The notes beneath the pieces are model-generated. The model searched no databases. It worked only from the letters and a program-made list of their open reading frames with translations, and was not told where the DNA came from. 64,000 nucleotides of DNA from Karstenula rhodostoma CBS 690.94 (Eukaryota > Ascomycota > Dothideomycetes > Pleosporales > Didymosphaeriaceae): positions 806,001 through 870,000 of the forward strand of contig MU001495.1 of NCBI GenBank assembly GCA_010093485.1, given 5' to 3'. Shown here one piece after another: positions 12,261 through 23,468 of this stretch; the stretch's first letter is position 1; each line of letters opens with the position of its first letter. Both the position numbers and the translations under genes were made by a program.

Positions 12261-13741
12261 CTACGAGTAGCCAGGGAACAGTTTCAGCTGCGCGGTATCG
12301 ATAGCCTGCAATTGTGGGCACCCAAGCTTGCCAATAATGTTTCCTATAGCATTCGTCAACTGATCCAACACACCGAGGATCGCGTCAGGCTTCGCTTGGG
12401 CAGACAGCTGGTACACGAAGCATGCAAAGTTGTTGTCTTTCAGCAGATCTGCTGTGTTGAAGACGCCACCGGTCAGATTGGCAACGTCAACGCCGACGAA
12501 GGAGTTGGTAGTACCAGTGTTTCTGTCATCAAGTCAGCACAGGAAGGTAAAGACAGAAGATCAAAATAACGGACCCGCCGATGTCGAGAAACTTAGGGTG
12601 AAGAGCAGCAGCGTTTACTGCGTCTGCAAGGAAATATTCGGTATCGTACGGGTACTCGATCGCGCGGCGGTACTGTTGAAGAGTGAGCATGGTTGTCTCG
12701 ACTTCGAACAAACTCGACACAACACACCCAATTGTCAGGGATGCGTTCAGTTCCCTGAACAGCGTTGTAGTTTTTGTTCGATCCTTGTACACCAAACCAC
12801 GATTGGACAACATCGTGTGTCAGCTGGCCTGCAGGGTGCGCGGCACTATGGTTCGCCATGAAGCGGTAGATGAATGTGTACGCAGCAGGTTGCACAAGCA
12901 CTCCCGAAAATGGGCCATTGAAGCTTGGAGTGAGTCAGCACTTCGCTGTGTATACTAACTAAACAGACGCCACTTACAATTCTGAATTCTGGGAAATCTG
13001 AGTATCAAACCGGTGTGATCGAAACGAAGTAAGCGAGTCCAACGTGACCTCACCTCCAGGTGAATAGTCGATCAATTCTTGGAACTGTGAAGTAACAGTC
13101 TTGTAGTTGTTTCCTGACTGGTACAAGTCCGGTCTGGTGGGAGAAGCATCACCCTCATACTTGTTGTGCGATCCAATGAGTCCATTTCCCAGGACACCAG
13201 TGACCCCGCCCTGAGTAAGAGACGGCGTGCCGCCCATACTCCAATTCAATATATCGCCATCGAGGGCTCCGCCCAAGGCAGACAAGAAGATTGATAGTAT
13301 CGGACCCATCCCAACAACTTTAGTCGTGGCATCGATGTATTGTGTGACGGAGGCGTACCCATCGTGGGGAAGGAAGTATTGGAGGACATCAGCGCGTAGT
13401 CGACAAGGTTGCTCTGACAACTACCTACTATGGTTTGCAAAGGCATTTAGACCAGGGCATGGACCCCTGAGGTCATCCGGCCCAGGAGCCACATACTCGT
13501 GCCCCGAGCCATTGGTCACGTTGATATATTGCGCTTGAGCATTGAATGTGTTCACCGGCTCGAAGATTTTCGTCGCAGCATCTGCACCGGTCTGCCGCTT
13601 CTCGAGGAGCTTAGCAATTTCCGCAGCACGCTTCAAGATGGTCGGGTCGCGGGCCGCAGCTTTGAGTATAGCAGTGGGAAAGGCGCTCGCCAATGGCGCA
13701 AAGCATATCAAGAGTGAAGGAAGAGTGTATAGGAAAAGCAT
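12261..13741 (-). CDS. secreted heme-thiolate peroxidase (chloroperoxidase/UPO family), possible splice defect
   Basis: Peroxidase family 2 enzyme; relatives halogenate or oxygenate substrates with hydrogen peroxide. Exons 13741-13429, 13377-12978, 12923-12728, 12672-12575 and 12522-12261 join in phase to 422 residues. A signal peptide (MLFLYTLPSLLICFAPLASA) is followed by a dibasic KR near 50. The heme-ligand motif PCP sits in RGPCPGLNAFANH (Cys near 95); exon 2 opens with FLPHDGYA and contains the acid-base motif EGDAS. Introns 2-4 are canonical. Intron 1 is not: after a GTAGGT donor and a CTGAT-like branch point, the only junction restoring the family sequence ends in AT rather than AG, and reading through meets a stop (TAG at 13426-13424). 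Either a point mutation has broken the acceptor or this intron is unusual, so the gene may be a young pseudogene. Promoter has a TATA-like site. Confidence 0.8.
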
Positions 13742-13792
13742 CTTGACGGTGTACAATCAACATGAGCACCTGTCCATGGCCGTGCGCTTTCA

Positions 13793-13800
13793 CTTATATC
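13793..13800 (-). promoter_or_regulatory. TATA-like box of the peroxidase gene
   Basis: GATATAAG on the minus strand, about 52 bp before the start codon at 13741. Position and sequence fit a TATA element of a regulated secreted-enzyme gene; not tested. Confidence 0.35.
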
Positions 13801-16219
13801 ATCGCTTGCAGATATGTTGCCGCCACCTCGAGTAATACAGGAGCATCGGGAGGGGTGTGTTGGGCCAACAACATCGTCGTCCTACACCACACACGACATC
13901 GCCACTTTCTAAAAAGGCAAAGCACTCCTCTCGCAATATAAAAACTTCCCTCAGCATCTACCATGTTAGTACACTCCCCGCTGTCGATCTTCGAACTAGC
14001 TAACGGAAGCACGGTCTTCCGGCAATGTTCAGCAACTCGCTGATTGGACAGGCGAGTTCCAAATACCAACACGAACAGACTATACCTCGTTTTGGAAGTT
14101 CAGGAGCTACTGTCAGTCTATTATGGGGTTTCTTACAGGTAATCTAGGTCATTTGCGCGATATGCGATCGTAACAATCGTAGATCACGACACCCTTACGC
14201 AGTCGTCCACGACGCTACACTCGACGCCATCGGTGCACCACGATGGCTGAATTGGATTCATATGAAAGGGCCTCGGCTTGTGCAGACACCTCGGGTTTTG
14301 TGATTGGATAGGGTCCGCATTAACGATGATGATGGCTTGCCTAGTATCACGCTCTACAAATCAATAATAGGGTTAAAGCAACTTCGACCCCCACGAAAGG
14401 CAGGTGCCGAACTTTAACGTCAATAGGATGCCTAGTGGACGCATCTTGTGCACACTGTCCTGAATCCCAGTTCACGCTTCACTGCGATGACCATAATGCC
14501 AGCGAGACACCATTGACGCCGTAGTTTGCGCCACCAGCCGCAGTATGTGTAAACTCACCCGAACCACGGCTTTAATAGGTCTTACACAGTAAACCCGGTC
14601 CTTTAATTCCGTCAAGAGTAGTTTTTAACGTTATATATTCATCACTACTACTAGAAAACTCGAAACCTTCACACGGCGTTAAGAAAAGAGTATTAGAATT
14701 AATATTAAGTACTCCTCACATAGAAATACAGTAGATTAAAAGTCAAAATCAGCGTACCTATAAACCATTATAAGGAAGGCGAGGAAAGCACTAGCCAGTG
14801 GTACGTCGCCCATCAATTATTATTGGCACAACAATAAAGCCGAGTTCATCATTATATTCTACCCCGAAGTCTCAGGGGCTGTGATTGATGAGGCGATTGA
14901 ATTGTTCGACAAGCCAGCTCCTCAAGGTTGAGAAGTCGATGGGTGGACACTAAGCGGTTTAGCGATGAGGAGGGCTACAGCAAGTCCCTCGCGGAAGCAA
15001 CCTAGACTGCGGAGCATCGCATTCTACCCTGTGATATCGTTCCAACAGAGTAGTCTCAGTGACCAACAAGACTATTCAGGCGCTATCTTCACAGCAGCTA
15101 CCCAGGCATAGTGATAAACTGACGTTTCTGCGCGGACAGAGAAAGCCTCGCCTATACCCAAGTTGAGCGATGGGGAACAACGCCGGATTTTTGAAACTGC
15201 CACTCTCTAAAGCGCTTCAGCCCAAACGCTCGTAATCAGAAACTTGATTTTGGCCGACACTTCTCACGGCTCTAAGGAAGCAGTGATCATTGTGTGGTTT
15301 GGTGCCTCCTGATGGCTAGGTTTGTGCCGGATTTGTTACCGTACATACACACGAGGTCATTACCACGGTACATACTGGAGTTTCAAGAAGTTACAGTGAA
15401 CTTTCTAATAGGGCAAATTACGATAGCTTGGCCCCGAAGTCTCCTCATACTCGAGGGTCAGGAGAATCTCAGGAATTCTAGAAATACAGAGGTAATAGAC
15501 ATACAATATTACGTAATTACGGGATTCATAGCTATGTCAGAAACAATATGGTAATTGCACAGCCCTAGTGATAGCTGACGTTGGTAACACGCCACCGTCT
15601 GTGCGTAGCGCATGTGCTTACCGCGCAAATTCTTGACCGCTTTAGGTAAATATTTTGCGATAAAACCACTGCCTAGTTCATCTTTAAAGAATATTGTTTG
15701 TGAACCCAAGTCACTAGGCGATGACATCGAGCTCTTCAACACATTCTCGGTGATTAACAACTGTTCCTGTGGAAGTAATTAGAAATCTGATAGCGACCCA
15801 AGTCAGGGCACGCTATGGTGAGCACCTTTCGACAGCCGTCCTCCGAAATTGAGGCGTTGTGAGTCTCAATTACGAAGGATTAACCCCAATGAATTGACCA
15901 TTCCGGACTCGTAGATTACACTTGGATTTGATGTGTTTCTCCATACACAGAATATACACCAAAGCGGGGAGGCTTAGCAGCTTACAGCCAATGGCACGAT
16001 ACATCTACGGCAGAGAAGGATGCGAGTACCTATGTCTGCGTACTATGTGGACCCTACGCTCTCTTGGCACCTGCATACCAAGGGCCAAGTCTTTTCCAGC
16101 TGTTCACGGAGTCGATGCTGTACCATTCGACTGTTTTGTGCCATACCGAGTTGGAGTTCGTTGCGAGAGATGGATCTGCCTTAAATGTCTGTACTTCCGT
16201 CTCGGAGTGCCTTCAAAAG
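13801..16219. other. 2.4-kb gene-free, AT-rich stretch
   Basis: No frame with family similarity and no consistent intron chain on either strand. The part at 14.58-14.83 kb is clearly AT-rich and has few CpA/TpG steps in places, which would fit old RIP-mutated repeat DNA, but I could not find terminal repeats or a transposase-like motif. Both flanking genes (peroxidase, carotenoid oxygenase) carry defects. Confidence 0.45.
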
Positions 16220-16229
16220 CTATAAAAGG
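16220..16229 (+). promoter_or_regulatory. TATA box of the carotenoid oxygenase gene
   Basis: CTATAAAAGG, about 60-70 bp before the ATG at 16289: a good TATA match at a plausible distance, suggesting the promoter is still recognisable although the gene body has stops. Confidence 0.5.
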
Positions 16230-16288
16230 CCACAGAAAATCCCTACACTACTCATCCACAGCTTGATTATTGTTTGCCTTCTCTCGAT

Positions 16289-18006
16289 ATGCCTCACACT
16301 CCTATCTTTCTCCTCGTCGCAATCACCGCAGTGGCACCCACCTTTGCGTTCCATAACTTCAATCCTGATTTTCTTCCCAAGCACAGCGAGCATGATGTAT
16401 CGCCGTTATATGATGGATTCCCACCTGAAGGTACCGATCCGTTGGCGCTTGGCTTCTATGCTACCCAAGAGATCATTGATCCGGTAGAGCTCGAAGTTGA
16501 AGGTGACATACCATCTTGGGTTTCGGGCTCACTGTATTGAGGCGCGCAGGGCACTTGGGACGTGGGAAACTTCACTTCGGAACATTGGTTTCATGGATTT
16601 TCGCGACAACATAGATTCGAGATCAAGGATGGTAAGGTGTCTTACCGAAGCCGTAACGGAAGCGATGAGGTCCAAGATTGTAAGTGCTCTTTTAATTCCT
16701 TGCCCCTAGACGAGAACCTCACTTACATGACGCAGTCGTTCGAGAGATCGGACTATATCCTGGCGGAAGTTCTGGCAACGGCCCGTGCAAGGCAATATTC
16801 GGTGCCTTTGAAGTGACGTTCCGAGATAAGAGCGGCAACAATGGCGACAGCGACAAGAACAGTGTAGCCATAGCTCACATTAAGAACTTCCCCGGCTTCG
16901 CACGCAACTCGACGAACTTTGGACCGATGGTGAATTTAGTGATAACAAGCGACGGAGGCAACGCATTGCAGCAGATTGATCCAGTCACGCTGGAACCGAT
17001 CGAGCTTTTCATATACGACGGGCCCGGTTTTTCGAACCCAGGATCAACATTGACGTCTGCGCATCCAGGTATCGGGCCGAATCATGAGGTCTACAACTAT
17101 ATCTTGGATATCCAAGCGGAACCTCCTATGTACCAGGTCTTTGCCATCGAGGCCGATGGCCGAGGTCAGATCCTAGCCAACATAACCGACGCACCGCCGG
17201 CATACATCCATTCCGTATCCAGTACAGAGAATTACGTGATCTAAATAATTTGGCAATCCGACCTTGGACCTCCACCAGAGGAGGGTGCGCCTATCCTTGA
17301 TTTCATCCAGCCTTGGGATCCTGAGCGTCTTACACTCTTCTACGTGATCGACAAGAAGAACGGCGGTGTCGTTGCAAAGTACACTGCACCGACCTTCTTC
17401 GCTTTCCACGAGGTGAACTCCTTCGAAGACGGAGAGGATATCGTGATAGACCTCGCCGTCTTTCCAGACAACTCATGGCTTGAGAACGCTCGACTCGTGC
17501 ATCTTCGCCAAGTCGGCCCCAACAATCCCAACATCGATATCGACTTGGCCGCCAGATTCCGCCGCTTCCGACTGGAGAGCTTACGCAGCGCTCAGGGAGG
17601 CGACGATCGCAAAGCAAAGATCGAGCTTGAAATCCCATATGATATCGGAAACATTGAACTCCCGCGCATCAACGACAATTACCACCACAAGCCATACCGC
17701 TATGCATATGGCGTGCATACAGTGAAGCGCGGCTTTTTCGTCGACTCCATAGTCAAGATTGACATCGAGACACAGACCACGAAGCTATGGGTTCCAGGAA
17801 CAAACCATCTTCCGTCTGAGCCGATTTTTGTGCCTCGCCCGGGTTGCGATGACGAGGACGACGGTGTCTTGTTGACAGTAGCAATGGATTCGGAAACCAG
17901 TCGGAGCAATCTAGTGGTCATTGATGCAAAGTCCATGAAAGAGCTTGGAAGAGCAAATATGCCTATCGCAATGGGATATGGTTTCCATGGAATTTGGGGA
18001 GCTTGA
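16289..18006 (+). pseudogene. carotenoid oxygenase (RPE65/CCO family), two in-frame stops
   Basis: Relatives are Fe(II) dioxygenases that cleave carotenoids, apocarotenoids or stilbenes. Exons 16289-16679 and 16736-18006 join in phase (canonical GTAAGT...CAG intron) and would give 553 residues. Begins with a signal-peptide-like MPHTPIFLLVAITAVAPTFA. Family marks: SEHWFHGFSRQHRF, HPGIGPNHEVYNYI, FFAFHEVNSFEDGEDIVIDL and the terminal GYGFHGIWGA, which keep the iron-binding histidines. Two codons are stops: TGA at 16538-16540, where relatives have Arg (GSLYRG), and TAA at 17242-17244 inside YVI-IIWQSDLG. Each can come from one C-to-T change (CGA to TGA, CAA to TAA); the second is the CpA-to-TpA change of RIP. 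There is no frameshift, so decay is recent. Unless recoded or sequencing error, no full-length protein is made. Confidence 0.85.
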
Positions 18007-18193
18007 AGGAAATGTACCTTGTGCTAAACATCTCTTCGCGGAAAACCATGTCTTTCCAGACCATGAATCTGTTATCGTAATTACGGAGTTATCTAGTAGT
18101 TTGCAATATAGGTGACTTAGCCTTGCCGTTACGCGGTGATTTACTCGTCCGTGTTCGCCCAGATGTGCACCGTGCATCCTGGCGTACCGCCAT

Positions 18194-18464
18194 CTACGAT
18201 GCATCAGTGACCTTCAAGATAGACCTGAGGATCCCATATAGCCGTTCGCCTAAAGAGCCATCCAGGTATTATGGTTAGCGCAGGAACACACTTACCCGTA
18301 ACAGGAAGCATTGCGAAAAAGGCTGGCTCACACGTGAGGTCGCAGCGGATACCCAGAGCCCCTTCATACGCTATGGGTATGGCAACGGCTACTAGCACAT
18401 GTGCCGCGATCGGATAGCAATGCGAGGAGCTGAGGGGGCCGATTCTGATCGGATACTCCGCCAT
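18194..18464 (-). CDS. possible small two-exon gene or gene remnant
   Basis: Exons 18464-18296 and 18249-18194, joined by a textbook 46-nt intron (GTAAGT donor, GCTAAC branch point, TTTAG acceptor), give 74 residues starting MAEYPIRIGPLSSSHC. I recognise no family. The same strand just beyond the stop has a further coding-looking stretch (GGTPGCTVHIWANTDE) in another frame, so this may be a fragment of a larger decayed gene. It sits between the carotenoid oxygenase pseudogene and the EthD gene. Confidence 0.3.
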
Positions 18465-18664
18465 TGTTGCATCCCACTTCGCAATCCATCCCCAAAAGGG
18501 TATAGCGCCTGATACAAACTCCACTAGCACTTAACTATGGACAATCTATAACAGTGTCTGGTTAGGTTCTACAGTATTTTAACAAGGGACTGAGTTAAGT
18601 GTAACCAGACTGTTGTTTGCATTCCCAATCGTACGAAAGGTCTTCTATAAAGACATCACAAGAC

Positions 18665-19132
18665 ATGGCCGCACCAGCACCAGCACCAGCCTGTCCAACC
18701 ACGTCCTCGAGCACGCAACACGGTCCATTCACTTCAATACCTTCTTCCGAAACCGCTCCGATGCATCCTCTCTTCACGGTCCTGATATTCGGCTTCCGAG
18801 CGCCCAACACCACGATACAGGAATACAAGAATCACTACGACAATATCCACGTCCCACTTGCGAAGTCTCTCACCGGCGCCGCCTTCCCCCTTTCACACAC
18901 ACGTCATTATTTTGGCGGAAATGCAACACTAGCAGCAATCTCAGCGCCGGTAGAATGGGACTCGTTGGCGGTGTTGACGTTCAAGGATGATACCCACGCT
19001 GGCACGTTCAACTACCTCCTTGCCCAACCAGGAGCGGCCGCGAAGATACATGCAGATGAGAAGCTGTTTATGGCTGATGGCAGTCCGAAGATGGTGGTGA
19101 TTGGCAAGGACACGTCGATTACGAAGCCCTAG
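18665..19132 (+). CDS. EthD-domain protein
   Basis: 155-residue protein with a dimeric alpha-beta barrel of the EthD type. Relatives take part in ether degradation, polyketide cyclisation or unknown oxidative steps. A 35-residue Ala/Pro/Ser-rich N-terminus precedes the domain, which begins HPLFTVLIFGFRAP, continues with TIQEYKNHYDNIHVPLAK (the family's helix with conserved His and Pro) and ends near LFMADGSPKMVVIG. No intron, no signal peptide, likely cytosolic. Chosen start: ATG 18665; a later in-frame ATG directly before HPLF (near residue 36) could also serve. Its neighbour, the carotenoid oxygenase remnant, is also an oxidative enzyme, but there is no evidence of a pathway. Confidence 0.8.
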   Translation: MAAPAPAPACPTTSSSTQHGPFTSIPSSETAPMHPLFTVLIFGFRAPNTTIQEYKNHYDNIHVPLAKSLTGAAFPLSHTRHYFGGNATLAAISAPVEWDSLAVLTFKDDTHAGTFNYLLAQPGAAAKIHADEKLFMADGSPKMVVIGKDTSITKP

Positions 19133-20096
19133 GAGGGAATCGAACGATGCCATACGATAGCGATGGTTCAGGGATAGGAAAAAGCCTAGCGATAACGGCG
19201 GATCTTTTGGCAACGAGAGTTATCCATGAGGGGTCCAAACTCGAACCCAGCTCTTTGCCTGTATTCCAGAGCTTCGACGATTTCGATGTATATATTGATC
19301 TATTCTATTTTTGAGATCTTTCGCCCCTCAATCTTCACGTTGCTCATCGACCCTGGCGACAGACTTATCGATAGTGTATGTTTTCGAGCCCGACCACAGC
19401 CCCACACATGTCTAGTTGAGGAGCGTTCTTTAGTTTGAGCCACATGAGTATAGATAGGGCAAATCTCAGTGTTTCATAAAGGACCCTTATGGCCGCTATT
19501 CCGCCATCTCTGTGTCTCAGATGCTTGCCTCAATTTTACATGGTTTTGATTTTGACAAATTTCGGACAAGCAGATGTCGGTCCGAGAGACCAGGTATATA
19601 GGTGACAGCGTCGGTATTCTTCCCTCTCACCGACGCAATACCAAGTCAGACCGCATGCACTTGCGATGTTGGCCTTTTTAGTCCCCGTCCCGCCCACACA
19701 CCATGTCACATATGTGAGTCCAGTTTGACTACCCTTGCGCAGGAGGATGCAGAAGTGTGACCTTCTTCAGAGTAGAAAGAAGGGGTTTATACACACGTCC
19801 CCTCCCCGCCGGAAAGGAATGTGATGACGCTCCATATGTTTCGCTCATAAAGCAAGTGCATCATCAAGCCGATTCAGTGGCGTACCTCTATTGTGGAGGA
19901 TCTATTTAATTTAATTTCATTTAAATAGTTGCAAGTAGATAATTTCGGCACTTCATGCAGTAGTAACGCCGATACCCATAACGCCCGCATCTCTGCTAAC
20001 TCACTCGCTAACACATCTACGCTTCACGTCCCGCTCACATACCCATCGCACTCAATGCTCGCTTGCAAAACCATCTCCTTCTACTCCAGTGCAGAT
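19133..20096. other. intergenic, no gene seen
   Basis: Roughly 960 bp between the EthD gene and the 3' end of the aminopeptidase gene; only short frames. A short AT-rich patch lies at 19900-19930. Confidence 0.55.
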
Positions 20097-21964
20097 CTAC
20101 TCCCTAAACTCCGCATCCACACTCTCAAACCTTTCCAAGAAACTCTGGAAAGTAAATACCCCGAGCCCGGGATCCAAGCTCCCCGTCGTCGCCCTGATGG
20201 AATGCATACTCAACTGCGGAATCCCGCAATCGATCGCCCGAATCCCCGTCGCCGCACTCAACATCGGACCCACAGTACCGCCACTCCGGCTATCATTGCG
20301 GATCTGGAAGACCTGGAGTTTTGGATCCTGCTTGCGGGCGCCGACATCGGCGTCGACGCAGCGCTGGAGAATGGCAGTAGAGACGGCGTCGGTGGTCATG
20401 TGGGCGTTTGGGTCGGCGGAGACGGCAGGCCCGACGTTGAGACGCGGGGCGTGGTTCTCGAGGTAGGCGTTGAGGAAGTTTGGGTTGACGGCGTGGATGA
20501 CGTCTGAGGAGACGAGGAAGGAATTTGCGTAGGTGCGGGAGACGAGGGAGCGGACGGAAGAGGAGGCGAAAGAATCGACGATGCGCTCGACGATAGTGGG
20601 GAGGAAGTTGCCACGGGCGCCTTGGCGGAGGAGTGAGCCGACTTCTTCGTCGTCGAAGAGGGCGACGAGCTTGATTTGCGAGGAGGAGGCGGTGGTTGTG
20701 TTGAGGAGGGCTTGGATGGCGGCCCAGGAGCAGAGCTTGTCGTCGATGCGGCCCGCGAAGATGAACTCTTTGCCGAGGCCACCGAGCTGGGCGGGCTGGA
20801 TGTCGAAGAGCTCGAGCTCCCAGTTGACTATGCTCGAATCTGGTTGTTGTTAGCTGGTTCATGTAGGGTTGTTGAAGGTGTCTTACAGTCGCGAACACCG
20901 AGCTCCTCGCTGATCGCCTTGACGAGCCTCTCTGGCTGAGTTGCTGCGAATGTTCCCTCGCTCAGGATGGTGGACTTGAACTCTCCCTCATGGCCAACTT
21001 GTGCGGAGCTGCCGAGGTCTGAGTTGTCTATGCCAACGATGGGCACCATCTGCGTCTCCTTGTTGAACGGTCCTACCGCTGCAGCCCCGAAATGCGGTGC
21101 TAGCGTAGGCACGCGGGCAATCGGCCAGTCCAGCTTCACCAGCTTCGTCACGATCTTTCCATTCTCCTTGATCAAAACACGACCGCCGATTCCGAGATCA
21201 CGGTCCCACCATGTCTCGTTTAGCCCTCCAGCGTACGGTGCCACTCCAAGCTGCACGTAGCCTGCCTTGGTCCGTAGATTAGATACAGGCTTCAGCTTAG
21301 CCGTCAGCGCATCGATGTGTCCTGCGACGATAGCGGCACCATTTCCAGCCTTGTAATCGTCACCGACAGAGAAGGCAATGATGGAGGAGCCATTGCGGTC
21401 AATGTAGTATTTCCCGCCCTGCTCCAACTCCCAGTCATCGCGCTCCGACAGCTTCTTGTAGCCCGCCTGCTCCAGATCCTTCGCGACAGCGTCCACGGCA
21501 TGGAAGACGGTCGGGTTCGCGGTCATGAAGTCGGTGAACGGCTTGGTGTACTTCTCGGGACCCTCCTTCTTCTGGACTTGCTCTTGCCTCTCGAAAGCCG
21601 GTATCTCGGGGATTTTCGGGGGCACAGGGGGCGGGATCTGCTGCTCCTGAGGCGTCTCATAATCGTCGTTCAGATCGATCAGATTGGACGAGTAGGGCGC
21701 GGCAATGCTGTGCCTGTGGTTCTCTTGGAGCGCGGACCTGCGCGCGAATCCATCGATGGGTTGCTCGCGCGGATCGGCCTGCAGCCTCGCCAGTCGCTGG
21801 GTGGGATACGCCTGCGCATGGACGAATGGGTTCCTCGGCCGGTGGGGTGAGGTTGTCGTGGTAAACGCTCGCGATAGGGCTGCGTGACGCGGGGCGGGCG
21901 ATGGCTCAGCATAGAGGTCCGCGTTCGAAACGCTCTTGCGGAGAGCGGGGTTGTTCTTGGTCAT
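20097..21964 (-). CDS. APE1: vacuolar aminopeptidase I (M18 family)
   Basis: Dodecameric zinc metalloprotease of the vacuole, carried there by the Cvt/autophagy pathway in yeast (Ape1/Lap4). Exons 21964-20887 and 20839-20097 join in phase; 606 residues. Metal ligands of M18: His216 in AGHIDALTAKLKPVS (the GxHxDALxxKLKPxS form is the Ape1 rather than the Dap2-like aspartyl branch), Asp392 in GRIDDKLCSW, Glu424/425 in FDDEEVGS, Asp472 in SSDVIHAVNPN and His572 in MHSIRATTG. The catalytic domain starts near 135. The first ~130 residues are basic and Pro/Ser-rich (QQIPPPVPPKIPEIP), much longer than the yeast propeptide, so targeting may differ. The N-terminus holds no predicted signal peptide, as expected for Cvt cargo. 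Confidence 0.92.
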
Positions 21965-22555
21965 GATAGCTCTACAGTACAGCGAGGATACGCAGGGCGG
22001 AGAAATGAGGGCTGGAGATGTGTGTGATGGGAAGTGAAGCTGAACAGGTGTCAGGCACGTCGTACGCAAGCTCCCATGTGGCGGTTCTGTGGCGGTGCAC
22101 CTCGCTGCCTTCCTAATGCGGAAAGCATCCGCGCCCGCCGGCGCCCACTAAGCGCGTAACAACATCAAGGGTGTCTGAGGTTATGAGCAAGAAGCCAAGG
22201 GTACAACTGTGTGTCGGGTAAGTTGAACCTTTAGTTTTATAGTGTATCCCATCGATTACAGGCATCAAAAGAATGGTCAAGTAGAGCAGTAATCTTTTAG
22301 CATCTGGGGTGGTCATCGAGATCATCTTTCGCTTGCTACATAGCGGCCAAAAGCATGACACAAAGGGAGGAAATTGAATCTGAATCTTGTCCTTGGTCGA
22401 ACTGAGTTAAGCATGCTGAGTAAGCGAAGGTTGGTTTACTGGACGGTCTTCCAGGAATATCCTCGCTCCCTATCCCGACTCCTTCCAATGATGAAACGCT
22501 GGAAAACGCAGCTGGTATAATGAATCAAAAAGCCGTAAAGAGAGAAGACCCGCCA
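21965..22555. other. intergenic, no gene seen
   Basis: Promoter of the aminopeptidase gene and 3' UTR of Glc8; no convincing frame. Confidence 0.55.
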
Positions 22556-23468
22556 CTACTGTCCGTTGGGCATTGGCGGGACCTGTCCAACTTGGTCGTC
22601 CTCGTCCTCGTCCATAGCGTCGGGGTGTCTGCAAGCACGTCAGTAAAGCTCCCATTAATCAGATGCTTTGTCGTACCCAAGAAGATCCTTGACGTTCCTC
22701 ATCTCGTAGTGCTTCTTCCGCAGCTGCTCGAACTTGACGTGCTTCTCCCGTTCCTCTGGGGTCATGTGCGCAAACTCATCTCCGTCGTGGTGTCCGGTTT
22801 CTCCCGGGACATCAGGGTCAACGATAACGCGCCTCTCACTCTCCGGAGTACGGGAGTCATTGGCTTCCAGCTCCGGCTCGCCCAAGTCAAAGTCGGGGAT
22901 ATCGTCCATCTTAGGTTTGCGCTTCTTGGGCTTGTCCAACTCGTCTACCCTGAGCTCCTCCGCATTCAGCATCTCGACCTCCTCCTCGTCTTCGGTGGGG
23001 TCGTATTGCTTGGCGTAGGGTGTCTTGGGCTCTGTGATCTTCATGGTGCTGTCCCGCTGTTGCTCAGTAAGGTACAGGTTGGCCTCATCCCACTTCAATT
23101 TGGGGCTGTTCTCGTCTGCCTGCACGCCGGTGCCCGACTGGCGGCGGGAGCCAGGGCCGTGGTGGTTCGAGGATGAGCGACGGTGGGGGCCAGCATTTAG
23201 CAGGGTGTTCTCGAGGACGATTTCTTTCTCGGACAGCTCACGGGCGATGCCAGGACGCTCTTTGGGAATCGTATGGCTGAGCGGCGCCGGGGCCACCTCG
23301 CTCGTGGGAGACACAGAGGACTGTCCGCGGTACGAGCTCGAGTTCTTGAGGATGCCTGTGCTGCTGTTAGCGACCGCGCTACACAGAAACGCGGGGCAGT
23401 AAAAGCTCACCCCTGGGCCGCTGCAGTTGCGACGACGGCGAGTGTATCTCTGGCGAATGCTGCGTCAT
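22556..23468 (-). CDS. GLC8: protein phosphatase 1 regulator Glc8 / inhibitor-2
   Basis: Binds and modulates type 1 protein phosphatase (Glc7). Exons 23468-23411, 23355-22677 and 22628-22556 encode 269 residues; all junctions are in phase. PP1-binding marks: RPRGILKNSSSYRG (around residues 17-30, created by splicing exon 1 to 2), KLKWDEANLYLTEQQRDSTM in the middle, and KITEPKTPYAKQYD, whose TP site corresponds to the GSK3/Pho85 phosphorylation site of inhibitor-2. The C-terminal helix (HVKFEQLRKKHYEMRNVKDL) leads into LLGHPDAMDEDEDD, completed only by the third exon. The rest is disordered and acidic. The unspliced reading would stop four codons past the exon 2 donor, so the short last exon is needed for the conserved end. 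Confidence 0.92.

Noticed and set aside
14581..14640. Stretch resembling small-subunit rRNA (CCTTTAATTCCGTCAAG)
   Set aside because: Only a partial, rearranged resemblance to the conserved rRNA segment; no further rRNA sequence around it.
19929..20507. Long plus-strand frames opposite the aminopeptidase gene
   Set aside because: Mirror frames of a well-supported M18 coding exon on the minus strand; no motif of their own.
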